Below, one piece after another: positions 10,784 to 20,995 of a stretch of 64,000 nt of DNA. The stretch is taken from contig JAUPFV010000005.1 of the NCBI GenBank assembly GCA_036936605.1, positions 50,674,742-50,738,741 of the forward strand, read 5' to 3'. The stretch's first letter is position 1. Each line of letters opens with the position of its first letter. Source of the stretch: Limnanthes douglasii subsp. nivea. Its lineage: Eukaryota; Streptophyta; Magnoliopsida; Brassicales; Limnanthaceae. The notes under the pieces are model-generated. The model saw only the letters and a program-made list of their open reading frames with translations. It searched no databases and had not been told where the DNA came from. Position numbers and translations under genes: made by a program.

Positions 10784-11560
10784 GTGGCGGCAAGAAAGAG
10801 GGGCTATATTCACAATCTTCCGGTCGTCAACACTAAACAAGTTCCCCCTCTTTCCTCTTCCTCCTTCCACCATACACGAAGCTCTGCCTATGACGAGAAA
10901 ATGGTGGTCTTGGTGGATCCACGAACAAAGTTTAACTGCTTACAAACTTCCATCGCCAGTGCAAGACTCACAGATAGGATCGGCAAGACTTTAGAAAAGT
11001 CTAATGGCGTTGGTGAACCGCCAGTGAGCGTACAAAGGTATGTCCTCGAGCAGTGCCGGAGGTAGAATTTGGTATGGGTTGGAAAGAACAAACTGGCCCC
11101 ACTCGAACCTGATAAGATTGAATTGCTATTGGGTTTTCCAATAAATCATACAAGGGGAGGTGGCATAAGCAGAACAGACAGATACAAGTCACTTGACAAC
11201 TCTTTCCAGGCTGACACTGGCTTTCCACCTCTCAGTGTTAAAGGGACAGTTTCCCAGCCGCGTCAATCTCCTTTCCCTTTTGTCTTGTATAGGTGGTGCG
11301 GAAGTTGCACTTCACCGTGTCATTCAAAGAAGCTGATCGGAGCAAACCAACCAGAAGGGTACGCTGACCAGCATGGTGGACATCCAATCAGTCACTGCAG
11401 ACGGTATAGAACAAATGTTCGACACATATGGAGGCTTTGAGTTAGTTGTTGGTGGGAGTCACTGCAACAATCTTGGTGGCAGTAATAGACATACAAGAGA
11501 TGGACTTGATTGATCCCTTTTCTACCACTATTTCCGTATTCTAGATATAATGGTATCAGG
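10784..11560 (+). pseudogene. DRM2-like: DRM-type de novo DNA methyltransferase pseudogene fragment
   Basis: Pieces in shifting plus frames match the catalytic half of plant DRM1/2: AARKRGYIHNLP, PPSTIHEALPMTRKWW, DPRTKFNCLQTSIASARLTD, VQRYVLEQCR, a TAG in place of Trp, NLVWVGKNKLAPLEPDKIEL, NHTRGGGISRTDRYKSL, then GGAEVALHRV, MVDIQSVTADGIEQMFDTYG and VVGGSHCNNLGGSNR. The order, with the RGGGISRTDR block before the GGAEVALHR block, is the rearranged motif order that defines DRM. DRM performs RNA-directed de novo cytosine methylation. The FSGIGG motif is damaged and the catalytic Pro-Cys reads His-Cys. The N-terminal UBA half is absent. Homology ends near RILDIMVSG, before a GTAAG. Whether introns are missing cannot be judged. 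It is not functional. Confidence 0.85.
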
Positions 11561-11814
11561 TAAGATACAAGAATCTGGAGTAGTTTGTTTATGTAGTAGG
11601 AGTATTTAACATTGGGTTCTGATGATAAGTCAAATGTATGTTGATATTGGTAATACTTTTAAATGAGAAGCTTTCATTGTGTATATTATCAACCTATTAA
11701 ATATTATACTTTGATACATTATATTTTTTTTAATCAACTTATTTTGTTTTACTGATAACGTACAGAAACCACCTTCACAAATTCGTGCCTTTTATTTTAC
11801 ATTACCTATTTTAT

Positions 11815-12560
11815 GGTTTGCATGTTTGTATATGCATGCGATGCATTACACGGATAGTACACATAGTAAAAATAAGACTGACTCTTGTTGTACATCGATA
11901 ACTTAAAAATCTGTATCAAAGGAAACAGAGACCTGTGTCTTACATTTTCCACTACTCTTGTTGGTTGCGTAAAAAAATATCTTTATTTATGAGATGACGT
12001 TGCTGAGGATCTTTGATCCGTGGAATGCTGTCATCCATAAAAAACTGAAATTACTAACCATAAAATAATAAAATAATGTGAAAAACATTTATGGACAGAA
12101 ACAAACTACTAGTACCAAAAAGAGCTATGAGTTCGGAAAGAGTTTGAAACAACGAATAAAATTTGAAAATTCAATTGACCCTTATATTAAGTCGGCATTT
12201 ATATTGACGATTATACCTTAATTCAATCGGTATACGATTTTTAAATCTCTTCTCCACGCACTGTCCATCGTCCTAAAATATTGGTCGTTTTAAGGTTAGG
12301 TACATATATTAAAAAATATAATAATTTTTCTTTTATAAATAAAAATAAAAATAGAGATCTAATTGGTAATTGATTATAAATAATATTTAAATTATTTAAA
12401 AAAAATATTTTTTTTAGAACAACAAACATTTTAGATTTTGGAGCGGAGACTGATCCAATCAAATAAAGTAAATAGGCCCTACATCTCTTTTCACATGAAT
12501 TCATTTATTATTCACTACTTTCGTTGTATTTCCAATACATATTTTCACCGTAGCACTAAA
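11815..12560 (+). repeat. module R, copy 1, after the DRM fragment
   Basis: Non-coding unit shared with 19385-19980: TTTGCATG, TACACGGATAGTACACATAG, GAGATGACGTTGCT, TGGACAGAAACAAACTACTA, TTGACGATTATAC, GGCCCTACATCTCTTTTCAC and CATGAATT in the same order. This copy has extra sequence near 12250-12430. Both copies have the same direction and follow a captured-gene fragment. Confidence 0.7.
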
Positions 12561-12998
12561 TGTTAAAAAAATTATCATTAATTTTTTTAAAAATTATTCA
12601 TAATCATTTAAATTTTAAATTTATTAACAAAAATCTGCAATATAATTGCTTCATGCATTTGGATACACAAAATAGAACCCAATTACTTTTTAAAAACCAT
12701 ATTTAAAAATATTATTTCAAGTCTAAACCATTTTGATTTTTGATAAATTATTTGTTTTCCTTTTTATTTTCTTTTGTAGTTGCATACTTATGAAAGTATT
12801 GTTTTTTTCTTTTTTAAACTAGAAATGAATACAGTTGATAATAAAGAAATAGAATTTGCAGGTGAAACAAAAATGTTACTAAGACCAGTTTCAGTTATTG
12901 GTGAATATTTTTGGATAGTAATGAAGTAGAAAATATCCAATCAAGTAGCTACAAGAAACATAGGCATCCAAAAGATACAACTAACAGACCGACGCTTC
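12561..12998. other. AT-rich intergenic sequence
   Basis: No coding similarity or clear repeat seen. Confidence 0.4.
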
Positions 12999-13163
12999 AA
13001 CTTCAAGACACGGAGGAGGTGGTGGCATGTGCATTTGTTGCATATGCATCGGCATCAGCATTTGCATTTGCTGCATCGGTGGTCTTCCTCCTATCTGATG
13101 CTGAGGTTGTGGCAACCAACCGGGTGACGGCCCACCCATTCCCATCTGTTGTGGTGGGTCTGG
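12999..13163 (-). pseudogene. SF3B4-like: SF3B4-like pseudogene, 3' part
   Basis: Minus strand reads PDPPQQMGMGGPSPGW, QIGGRPPMQQMQMLMPMHMQ, MPPPPP. This is the Pro/Met/Gln-rich end of plant splicing factor 3b subunit 4. It continues the reading from 18734, the other side of the copia insertion (...VFRRMPPG, then PDPPQQ). See the 5' part for the RRM evidence. Confidence 0.75.
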
Positions 13164-13737
13164 TGTAGGGAAAATTAATCCCACGAATGCGGAAATAAGA
13201 ATAAACAAGAGAAACAAAATTTAACGTCGTTCGGTCAATTTGTCTATGTCTACGGGAAAAAAATAAGAATCACTATAACTCAAAAATATTACAAAGATTG
13301 GAGTTTGACTCCATACACTCAAGAGTTATACACGCACTTTTCTCACCCCAAATATTATACCCCAAAAGAAAATAGCAATCTCACAGATCACTCAAACAAA
13401 TTCTCCTAAACACTACCCGTATTTCTCTCTCACTCAAAGTGTTTCTCTCTAAATTGTGCCACACACAATATTGCACTCTAGAATGTTTATTTCAAGTGCT
13501 TCAAGTAATGATATCCAAGACCAACTCGTGGTCCTATTTAAAGCAACAAGGCTTACAAAGGAAGCCACTTTAGCTTCCAAATGAAGCTAATGGTTACTTG
13601 CAAGAAACCCACTTGCATTAAATGAAAGGAGGTTGCTTGTAAGTCACCCTTCATTTAATGCTTAGTTGTTTCTTGTAAGAAACCAAAAGGTAGGGCCCAC
13701 AATATTAAATGTGAGAGAGAAGTGAGCAGGCTCTACA
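13164..13737 (-). repeat. copia 3' LTR
   Basis: Plus strand starts TGTAGGGAAAATTAATCCCA and ends CAGGCTCTACA. It is nearly the same as 18159-18733, with the TG...CA ends expected for copia. Confidence 0.95.
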
Positions 13738-13752
13738 AATCTCCCCCGCCTG
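13738..13752 (-). other. copia polypurine tract
   Basis: The minus strand reads GCAGGCGGGGGAGATT directly before the 3' LTR. Confidence 0.85.
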
Positions 13753-13753
13753 C

Positions 13754-16603
13754 TCAGGAGGAGAGTCTTACCAGTCCGGCAACCTCTATGCACACATCAA
13801 GCTTTTGTTTCGGCAGTGACTTTGTCATCATATCTGATCCATTGTCATCAGTATGGATCTTCTCAATACTCAGCTGCTTTGACTCTAAGGTTTCACGAAT
13901 CCAATGGTATCGAACATCAATATTTTTCGATCTCGAATGCAAACTTGGATTTTTGCTAAGATGAATGGCGCTTTGACTATCGCAGTGGAGAGTATAGTTT
14001 TCTTGATTGAGGCCCAACTCTATAAGAAACTTCTTTAACCATAAAAGTTCTTTACTAGCTTCAGTAATAGCAATATATTTAGCTTCGGTAGTGGATAATG
14101 CAACACATTTTTGTAACCTTGATTGCCACGAAATTGCTCCCCCTGAAAACGTCATCAAATATCCCGAAATAGATTTCATACTATCAACATCACCAACCAT
14201 ATCTGAATCCGTGTAGCCTTCAAGAATAGGTTTACCATTGCCAAAACATAAACATAATTGAGATGTTCCTCGAAGATACATGAATATCCATTTTACAGCT
14301 TCCCAATGCTCTTTTCCAGGGTTAGATAAAAATCGGCTGACTACTCCGACGGCATGAGCAATATCAGGTCTTGTACAAACCATGGCATACATCAAACTGC
14401 CAACAGCTGAAGAGTAAGATGTTTTATTCATTTCTTCCATCTCGCTTTCTTTTGTAGGTGATTGCTTGGAAGAAAGTTTAAAATTCCCTGCAAGTGGGGA
14501 AGTAACAGGTTTCGCTTTGCTCGTGCTGAATCTTTCTAAAACCTTCTCAATATATTTTTCCTGGGACAACCATAATTTGTTGTTCACCCTATCTCGAGTG
14601 ATTTTTATTCTAAGAATTTGCTTTGCGGGACCCAAATTCTTCATTGCAAAGGATTTGCTGAGCTCCATCTTCAATTGCTCTATCTTTCCAATATCACGAC
14701 CAACAATCAACATATCATCCACGTAAGGCATAAGGATGATAAAATTATTTTCAGAAAATATCTTAATGAAAACACAATGGTCAGATGAAGTCTTATTATA
14801 GCTGTGTTCCACCATGAAGGAATCGAACCTTTTATACCACTGTCGTGGGGCTTGTTTGAGACCGTACAAACTCTTCTTTAGTTTGCAGACCAAATGCTCT
14901 TTATATTTAGTCTCATACCCTTCAGGTTGCTTCATGTAAATTTCTTCTTCCAAATCACCATGGAGAAAAGCAGTTTTCACATCAAGTTTTTCAACTTCCA
15001 AATTCAAGCTAGAAGCTATTCCAAGAACAACACGAATAGATGACAATTTTACTACAGGTGAAAATATTTCTTCAAAATCAATACTTTTTCTCTGACCAAA
15101 TCCTTTGACAACCAGTCGCGCCTTGTATCTTGGTTGTGAATTTCCTTCTTCAGTCTTCAGCTTAAACACCCATTTATTGTTGAGTGCTTTCTTCCCTTTC
15201 GGTAACTCTACCAAATCGTATGTGTGGTTCTCATGCAATAACTTCATCTCTTCTTGCATGGCTTTCCACCACTCCTTCTTTTGAATGTGCAGCACAGCTT
15301 CTTCAAAACATTCAAGTTCTCCCCTGTCAGTAAGTAACACGTACTCATCTGTTGGGTATCTAGTCGAAGGTCGACGATCTCTAATGGATCTTCTCAAATG
15401 GGGTTCTTGAGTATGATTTCCTTCAACGTCAAGTGTTTCTTCATGGTCGGGAGCCTCGCCATAATCCTCGTACTCAATTGGAAATGGTGCATCCAGAACT
15501 AAGTCAATTTTAGTATTGACATCTGATTTTGTATTCTCGTCGTTCTTCATATCTCCTAGAGTTTGGTCTTCGAAGAACACAACATCTCTACTTCGAACGA
15601 CTTTTCTACTTCTTGGATTCCAAAGTCTATAACCAAACTCATCATGTCCGTAACCAAGAAATATGCATTCTTTGGTTTTCTCATCTAGCTTGGATCTTTC
15701 ATCTCGAGGGACATGTACGAACGCCCTACAACCAAACACCTTCAAGTGTTTGTAACTTATGTCTTTCCCGGTCCATATTCTTTCAGGAATTGCACCATCT
15801 AAAGGAACTGAAGGGGATAAGTTGATAAGATCTACCGCCGTCATCAATGCTTCACCCCAAAAGGACTTTGACAATCTTGAATGGGAGAGCATGCACACGA
15901 TCTTGTTACAAATAGTTCTATTCATTCTTTCTGCAACACCATTATGTTGCGGGGTCTTGGGCACCCATCTCTCAAGCCTGATACCATGAACTCTGTAATA
16001 TTCTTCAAAGGGTCCAATGTATTCACCACCATTGTCGGAGCGGATACATTTCAAAAGTTTTCCAGTTTGCCTTTCAACGTTGTCATGAAACTTCTTGAAT
16101 ACTTCTAACAACTGATCTTTGGTCTTCAAAGGATAAGCCCACACCTTTCTAGAATGATCGTCAATGAATGTGACAAAGTATAATGATCCGCCGATACTTC
16201 TGTCACCCATAGAACATACATCTGTATGTATTAGATCAAGAATATTATTCTTTCTATGTGGTCGTCCTGCTCGAAATGCGACTCTGTGTTGTTTTCCTGC
16301 CAAACAATGAGTGCATTGCTTTAAAGGAATATTTGGAAGATTCGGTAGAAGATTTTCTTTCGTGAGAATTTTAAGTCCCTTCTCACTCATATGACCAAGT
16401 CTGGCGTGCCATAAATTCTCCGAGTCTTCATACTTGATCGAATTCGCTTCTACTCCACTTGATTGTTTTGTTTGCATATAATACAAACGATCAATCTTCT
16501 TACCTCTGGCCACGACCAGATTCTCTTTCTTAAGCTTCCAAACTCCATTGCCAAATGTGTTTTCGTATCCCATATCGTCAAGCTGACCAGTGGAGATCAA
16601 ATT
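13754..16603 (-). CDS. copia polyprotein: integrase, reverse transcriptase, RNase H (long open part)
   Basis: A 948-codon open frame. The Met at 16600 is an accident of the solo LTR insertion; the true polyprotein starts in gag (18107). Residues from that Met: zinc-binding H65, H70, C96, C99; integrase D127 (LIHTDVCS), D189 (CIRSDNGGEY), E224 (HNGVAERMN); GKDISYKHLKVFGCRAFVHV; RT from WWKAMQEEM, NKWVFKLK, KLDVKTAFLHGDL, with YVDDMLIVG at about 625; RNase H with GYTDSDMVGD near 797, SWQSRLQKCVALSTTEAKYI, and the end DMMTKSLPKQK. All catalytic residues I can check are present. Length and motifs fit the tobacco Tnt1 family. It may still be transcribed, but as part of a broken element. Confidence 0.95.
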   Translation of the reverse strand, partial: NLISTGQLDDMGYENTFGNGVWKLKKENLVVARGKKIDRLYYMQTKQSSGVEANSIKYEDSENLWHARLGHMSEKGLKILTKENLLPNLPNIPLKQCTHCLAGKQHRVAFRAGRPHRKNNILDLIHTDVCSMGDRSIGGSLYFVTFIDDHSRKVWAYPLKTKDQLLEVFKKFHDNVERQTGKLLKCIRSDNGGEYIGPFEEYYRVHGIRLERWVPKTPQHNGVAERMNRTICNKIVCMLSHSRLSKSFWGEALMTAVDLINLSPSVPLDGAIPERIWTGKDISYKHLKVFGCRAFVHVPRDERSKLDEKTKECIFLGYGHDEFGYRLWNPRSRKVVRSRDVVFFEDQTLGDMKNDENTKSDVNTKIDLVLDAPFPIEYEDYGEAPDHEETLDVEGNHTQEPHLRRSIRDRRPSTRYPTDEYVLLTDRGELECFEEAVLHIQKKEWWKAMQEEMKLLHENHTYDLVELPKGKKALNNKWVFKLKTEEGNSQPRYKARLVVKGFGQRKSIDFEEIFSPVVKLSSIRVVLGIASSLNLEVEKLDVKTAFLHGDLEEEIYMKQPEGYETKYKEHLVCKLKKSLYGLKQAPRQWYKRFDSFMVEHSYNKTSSDHCVFIKIFSENNFIILMPYVDDMLIVGRDIGKIEQLKMELSKSFAMKNLGPAKQILRIKITRDRVNNKLWLSQEKYIEKVLERFSTSKAKPVTSPLAGNFKLSSKQSPTKESEMEEMNKTSYSSAVGSLMYAMVCTRPDIAHAVGVVSRFLSNPGKEHWEAVKWIFMYLRGTSQLCLCFGNGKPILEGYTDSDMVGDVDSMKSISGYLMTFSGGAISWQSRLQKCVALSTTEAKYIAITEASKELLWLKKFLIELGLNQENYTLHCDSQSAIHLSKNPSLHSRSKNIDVRYHWIRETLESKQLSIEKIHTDDNGSDMMTKSLPKQKLDVCIEVAGLVRLSS

Positions 16604-17011
16604 TGGTGTGGATGATTATCGCCTGAGGGTAGGCTTGTAATTTGGTTGGTGTTTTATAGTAGTATGTGGGTGTTATGTGTTTATAGTAGAGAGTAGAGAG
16701 ATAATTAAGCTGGCTGATAGTAGTTAATTCTCATTTTTTACACTTAATGCAGGTGGTTGGGTATTTATACCCTAATGTTTGGGCCCTTATGGGCTTTCGG
16801 GTCATGTTTAATGGACCCGGGTCATGTTCAAAAACCCTTGACCTCTAAGGAGGAGAGCAAGTAGCTTAGTCAAGAAGTGTTTAGGTTTTTTAGTACTTTT
16901 GTCATAGTTCGAACAGTCCTATGGCCTGAGTGTTCGAAGTGATCTGTCCGGTCCGGAGGCCTTGGACCGATCTGTCCTTGTCCGGCGAGCATGCAGAATT
17001 CGGACTCATCA
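16604..17011 (-). repeat. solo LTR of gypsy family C inside copia pol
   Basis: 408 bases from TGGTGTGG to GGACTCATCA, flanked by AAATT on both sides (16599-16603 and 17012-17016). Removing one copy joins VRHVPDIRIN to LISTGQLDD in frame. It resembles LTRs at 28374-28741 and 63075-63450 (shared GGTGGTTGGGTATTTATA, GGGCTTTCGGGT). A single LTR with a target duplication and no internal part indicates LTR-LTR recombination after insertion. Confidence 0.9.
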
Positions 17012-17664
17012 AAATTGATACGGATGTCTGGAACATGTCGAACATCTTTTAATAACAGCTTGCAACCGCTGCTAGTTTCCAGTGTTGCATCACCTCGACC
17101 AACAATTTCACATCTTCCCTCATTTCCCATCTTGACAAAACCGAACTCACCACTTGTGTAAGTGGTCAAAAGACTTCTATCGGCTGTTACATGGAATGAT
17201 GCTCCAGAATCAATCATCCATGTGTCTTGGCATGCAAGGTTGACACGTCCATTGTCAAAAATTAGGTATGTTTCTCCATCGTTGGATATGACAGCTGCAT
17301 TTCCTCTATTGTCTTCATTATTTTCCTTAGCCTCCTTTTCTCTTAGCTTCTAACAATCTTTCTTGAAATGTCCAGGTTTATGACAGTAGTTGCAAGTGAA
17401 GTCGCCTCTTGACTTTGATCTGCCTCTAAACTTGATTTTGTTTCGCCTGTCTCTCGAGAAATTTTTGTTTCTAGTTCTTCCTCTCTCCGTGACTAGTGCT
17501 TGTCCTTGAGGGTGGCTGAAAGGGCTTTGCTCCGCTCTTCTTTTGCCTTCTCTATTGATACTTTCCTTTACCATGTTTAACGTCACCTTTCCTTGTGGTG
17601 TTGAATTGCTAAGAGCTAGCACAAGTGTTTCCCAGCTATTTGGTAAAGAACTTAACAAAATCAA
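17012..17664 (-). pseudogene. copia gag C-terminus, zinc knuckle and protease
   Basis: The minus strand continues gag with LLSSLPNSWETLVLALSNS, a basic region, and a zinc knuckle CNYCHKPGHFKKDC (CX2CX4HX4C, 17350-17391) that binds element RNA. A TAG follows directly. Reading on gives an aspartic protease with DSGASFHVT (active Asp in D-S-G) at about 17190-17217, GRGDATLET and LKDVRHVPDIRIN, where the solo LTR cuts in. The protease would process the polyprotein. The stop and a frameshift near 17661 relative to upstream gag disable it. Confidence 0.9.
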
Positions 17665-18107
17665 CGCTTGGATTTCTCACCTAAGGCCAGCTCCATGTTC
17701 ATCAAATTGTCGAGAATCTCGTCAAATTTTGCCAAGTGGTCAGATACACTTTGCACATCATAAAGTTTCAGGTTCACAAGTCTCCTTATGATGAAAGCTT
17801 TATTTTGAGCATTTTTGGGCTCATATATTTCTTCTAAATGCTTCCATAATTTGAAAGCATCGGTTTCTTTTGCGGTGTCGCGAATCGCCCTTGTTTCAAC
17901 CCACTGTCGAATCACACTAACAGCTTTATGGTTGAGTTTCTTCCAATCCGCTTCACTTGTTGCACCTTGTTTGACCCCTTTTAGTTCAATAGGATCAAAC
18001 AAGTCTTTACAGTACAACAAATCTTCCATCATGGTTTTCCAAATGGAATAATTTGTTTCCGTGAGTATGATCATGGAATTGCCACCAATATTCGTACGTT
18101 CCTCCAT
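17661..18107 (-). pseudogene. copia gag N-terminal part
   Basis: Minus-strand frame from the ATG at 18105-18107 (MEERTNIGGNSM), 50 bases after the primer site. It has the UBN2/copia-gag pattern: LTETNYSIWKTMMEDLLYCK, ETDAFKLWKHLEEIYEPKNA, YDVQSVSDHLAKFDEILDNL. It loses frame near GEKSKR at about 17661 and the protein continues in another frame. The role is assembly of the particle. The open frame extends upstream of this ATG into the leader, but the ATG used fits the family start. Confidence 0.9.
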
Positions 18108-18143
18108 TTTTGTACGAAGAAGAAGAATATGGAACTGCAAGTT

Positions 18144-18157
18144 GGCTCTGATACCAG
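18144..18157 (-). other. copia primer binding site
   Basis: The minus strand reads CTGGTATCAGAGCC next to the 5' LTR, complementary to the 3' end of initiator methionine tRNA, as in most plant copia elements. Confidence 0.9.
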
Positions 18158-18158
18158 T

Positions 18159-18733
18159 TGTAGGGAAAATTAATCCCGCAAATGCGGAAATAAGAACAAA
18201 CAAGAGAAACAGAATTTAACATCGTTCGGCCAATTTGCCTACGTCCACGGGAGAAAAATAAGAATCACTATAACTGAAAAATATTACAAAGATTGGAGTC
18301 TCACTCCATACACTCAAGAGTTATACACTCACTTTTCTCACCCCAAATATTATACCCCAAAGAAAATAGCAATCTCACAGATCACTCAAACAAGTTCTCA
18401 TAAACACTACCCGTATTTCTCTCTCACTCAAAGTGTTTCTCTCTAAATTGTGTCACACACAATATTGCACTCTAGAATGTTTCTTTCAAGTGCTTCAAGT
18501 AATGATATCAAAGACCAACTCATGGTCCTATTTATAGCAAAACAAGGTTTACAAAGGAAGTCACTTTAGCTTCCAAATGAAGCTAATGGTTACTTGCAAG
18601 AAACCCACTTGCATTAAATGAAAGGAGATTAGTTGTAAGTCACCCTTCATTTAATGCTTAGTTGTTTCTTGTAAGAAACCAAAAGGTAGGGTCCACAATA
18701 TTAAATGTGAGAAAGAAGTGAGCAGGCCCTACA
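18159..18733 (-). repeat. copia 5' LTR
   Basis: Plus strand from TGTAGGGAAAATTAATCCCG to CAGGCCCTACA; the pair of 13164-13737. It would carry the element promoter. Confidence 0.95.
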
Positions 18734-19270
18734 CCTGGTGGCATCCTCCGAAAAACAGGACCTTGAGGAGGTGGAGATGGTCTGAATTGCTGCATAGGTG
18801 GTGGACCCATGCCGAGTGGTGGCCCTGGCTGACCGTGTTGCTGTGGCTGACCCTGCCATGGTGTTTGACCAGGTGCTTGAGGCGGTGGTGGGAATGGGTT
18901 ACCTTGTGAAGGTATCGGACGAAGCATTGGCATTGGCATTTGACGGGGAATGGGTTGACCATGTTGCTGTAGCTGACCCTGCCATGGTGTTTGCAAATGG
19001 CCTTGGAGGCAGTGGTGCACCGGTAGGTGTGTTAGGGAGATGGGTGTCCACTAGCAAACATAGTGTGGGCATTCGGGTTGGTTGTAGCTAAAATCGTCTC
19101 AGCTGGGGTGCCATGTGGTTCTCCTTTCGTGTCTTTCTTATCGCCTCAATAGCAGAATCAAATGCGTGGTAATGAAACCAAAAGCTGTGAAGTTTCCAGT
19201 AGTATGAGGATCTCTCATTATCTTAGGATTAGAAGCAATGACCCCAAATGTATCATATAGCATATTTATC
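18734..19270 (-). pseudogene. SF3B4-like: SF3B4-like pseudogene, 5' part
   Basis: Minus strand from about 19262: LYDTFGVIASNPKIMRDPHT, then GNFTAFGF, a frameshift, DSAIEAI, a deletion, KDTKGEPHGTPAETILATTN, NAHTMFASGHPSP, a frameshift, RPFAN-like and then the Pro/Gln-rich tail with PWQGQPQQHGQPGPP, PPPMQQFRPSPPPQGP and RRMPPG. The first blocks match the second RRM and the following linker of splicing factor 3b subunit 4 (SAP49), a U2 snRNP protein. The first RRM is missing. At least two frameshifts and one internal deletion make it a pseudogene. It is cut at MPPG by the copia element. A PWQGQ...QQHGQP unit is present twice. Confidence 0.85.
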
Positions 19271-19384
19271 TTTAATTATAATGTCCGCGGTCAACTCCAT
19301 AAAAGAATTATAAAAATAATAGTTTTCTGTTCAAATATTAATTATATCATAAGTATGAATAATTTACTGAAAACATATTACTTT

Positions 19385-19980
19385 TTTTGTCCGGTTTGCA
19401 TGTTACACCGATTCTACACGTAGCAGTAAGGTTGAGTCTTGTCTGGTATACATTGAAAACATAAAAAAACTGCATTAAAGGAAACAGATATGCCTACTGC
19501 GTATATCACTTCACATTACTCTCTTTTGTTGAGTAAAACAGTGTAATCGCTTAATGAATGAGATGACGTTGCTAACAATCTCTGATTCGTAGAAAACTGA
19601 AATTATCAACGCTAAAATAATTTAATGGATTGAAACAAACTACTACGACCAAGAAATAGCTATTGGTTGCGATAGAGTTTGTAACAACAAATAGAGTTTG
19701 AAAATTCAGGTAACCCTTAAATTAAGTCAAAGCGATTATATTGACGATTATACAACATCTTTAAATCTCATTTTCCCAACACCAATGTTTATTTATTAAT
19801 TCAATCCAATAAAATAAAATAAACAGCCCTACATCTCTTTTCACATGAATTAGAATCTTCAACTCCAAAAATAAACAGCATAAAATTCATTTACTATATA
19901 TATATATATATATATATATTACAATAACTCACTACTCTCTCTATTTTCAATATATTCTCATAGTAACACTAAATATTAAA
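19385..19980 (+). repeat. module R, copy 2, after the SF3B4 fragment
   Basis: Shares an ordered set of blocks with 11815-12560: GTTTGCATG, TACACGTAGCAGT, GAGATGACGTTGCTAAC, GATTGAAACAAACTACTA, TTGACGATTATAC, GCCCTACATCTCTTTTCAC. A (TA)n run at 19896-19920 lies inside. Confidence 0.7.
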
Positions 19981-20224
19981 CCAAAAAAATTTATTAATAA
20001 TTATTCGAAGTAAAATAAAATAAAATTAAAGATAATCATATAAATTATGGATAATTACTTCCCATAATATTTTTAAATGTTTAGAATACTAACAATTTCA
20101 ATAATTAATTACTTATATTTTTTAAAAATTTATACTTTCTAAATTCTAATTCAATTTGTTTTTAAATATACATATTTATATATTAAAAAACGAACAAAAC
20201 AAAATGTATAACTGATATTTTTTT

Positions 20225-20700
20225 AGATGTTTTTTTTTTCTATATTCCCGATCAAATTATATGTAATTACATTATTGGGACACAATTACTTTTTTATAAA
20301 TCAAATTACACGTAATTTCGCAACTGGAATACAATGGTTTTTTCTAGAATTCTTTTGCAACCAAAATCATATTTATGCAATTATTTTCTTCTTATTTACG
20401 CAACTTATTTTTTAACGTAATTTTGCAACTTAATATAGTTTTGTTTGCACCCAAAGTCATATATACGCAAATATTTTCTTCTTATTTACGCAACTCAGTC
20501 ACATATAATTCCGTAACTAGGACATAATTACTTTTTTTCAAGCCAAATATACATAATTCTACAACTAGAACATAATTGTTTTTTCGCAACCCAATTACAC
20601 ATAATTATACAACTAGAACACAACCACTTTTCTATACTTATTTTTCAACTCAATTACACATAATTAAGTAACTAAAAAATAAAAGTAAATTCAAATGATA
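20225..20700. repeat. degenerate tandem array with CGCAAC motif (first block)
   Basis: Repeating phrases CGCAACTAGAACACAAT, TTTTTTCGCAACC and AATTACACATAATT recur roughly every 45-50 bases, all on the plus strand. Nothing here resembles a protein; the short open frames are made by the repeat. Confidence 0.6.
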
Positions 20701-20995
20701 TGTATATAGTTTTGTTCGTCTTAAAAAACAATGGTATTTTCATATATTTATTTGAAATATATGACATTTGTAAAAAACAAATAAGAAAGAAAAAAGCTGA
20801 GGGGTATTTCTGACTACCAAAGGATTATCGATACTTTTAATTAAAAATTCAGGTGGTTATGTGTACTTTATGAAACGTTGGATGGTTATTTCTAAATAAA
20901 TTTGATGTCAGATGGTTATTTGTAGATTACCTAAAAATAATATAAATTTACATAACTAACTCTCATAAAAACAACTGTAATATAAATAAAAGGGA

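Larger units (their letters stand above)
13164..18733 (-). mobile_element. Ty1/copia (Tork/TNT1-like) retrotransposon with both LTRs
   Basis: LTRs of 574 and 575 bases flank a minus-strand gag-PR-INT-RT-RH polyprotein in copia order. The primer site matches initiator Met tRNA, and the polypurine tract abuts the 3' LTR. Flanks TCTGG (13159-13163) and CCTGG (18734-18738) form a target duplication with one change. The LTRs look about 95 percent identical by eye. Damage: one frameshift in gag near 17661, a TAG after the zinc knuckle (17350), and a solo gypsy LTR in pol. It splits an SF3B4 pseudogene. Confidence 0.95.

Noticed and set aside
13754..16600. A complete 948-residue host or phage-like protein starting at the Met at 16600
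   Set aside because: It is the integrase-RT-RNase H part of a copia polyprotein; the Met arises only because a solo LTR interrupts pol.
18798..19091. 97-codon plus-strand open frame rich in Val and Ala
   Set aside because: It is the complement of the SF3B4-like Pro/Gln-rich tail on the minus strand.
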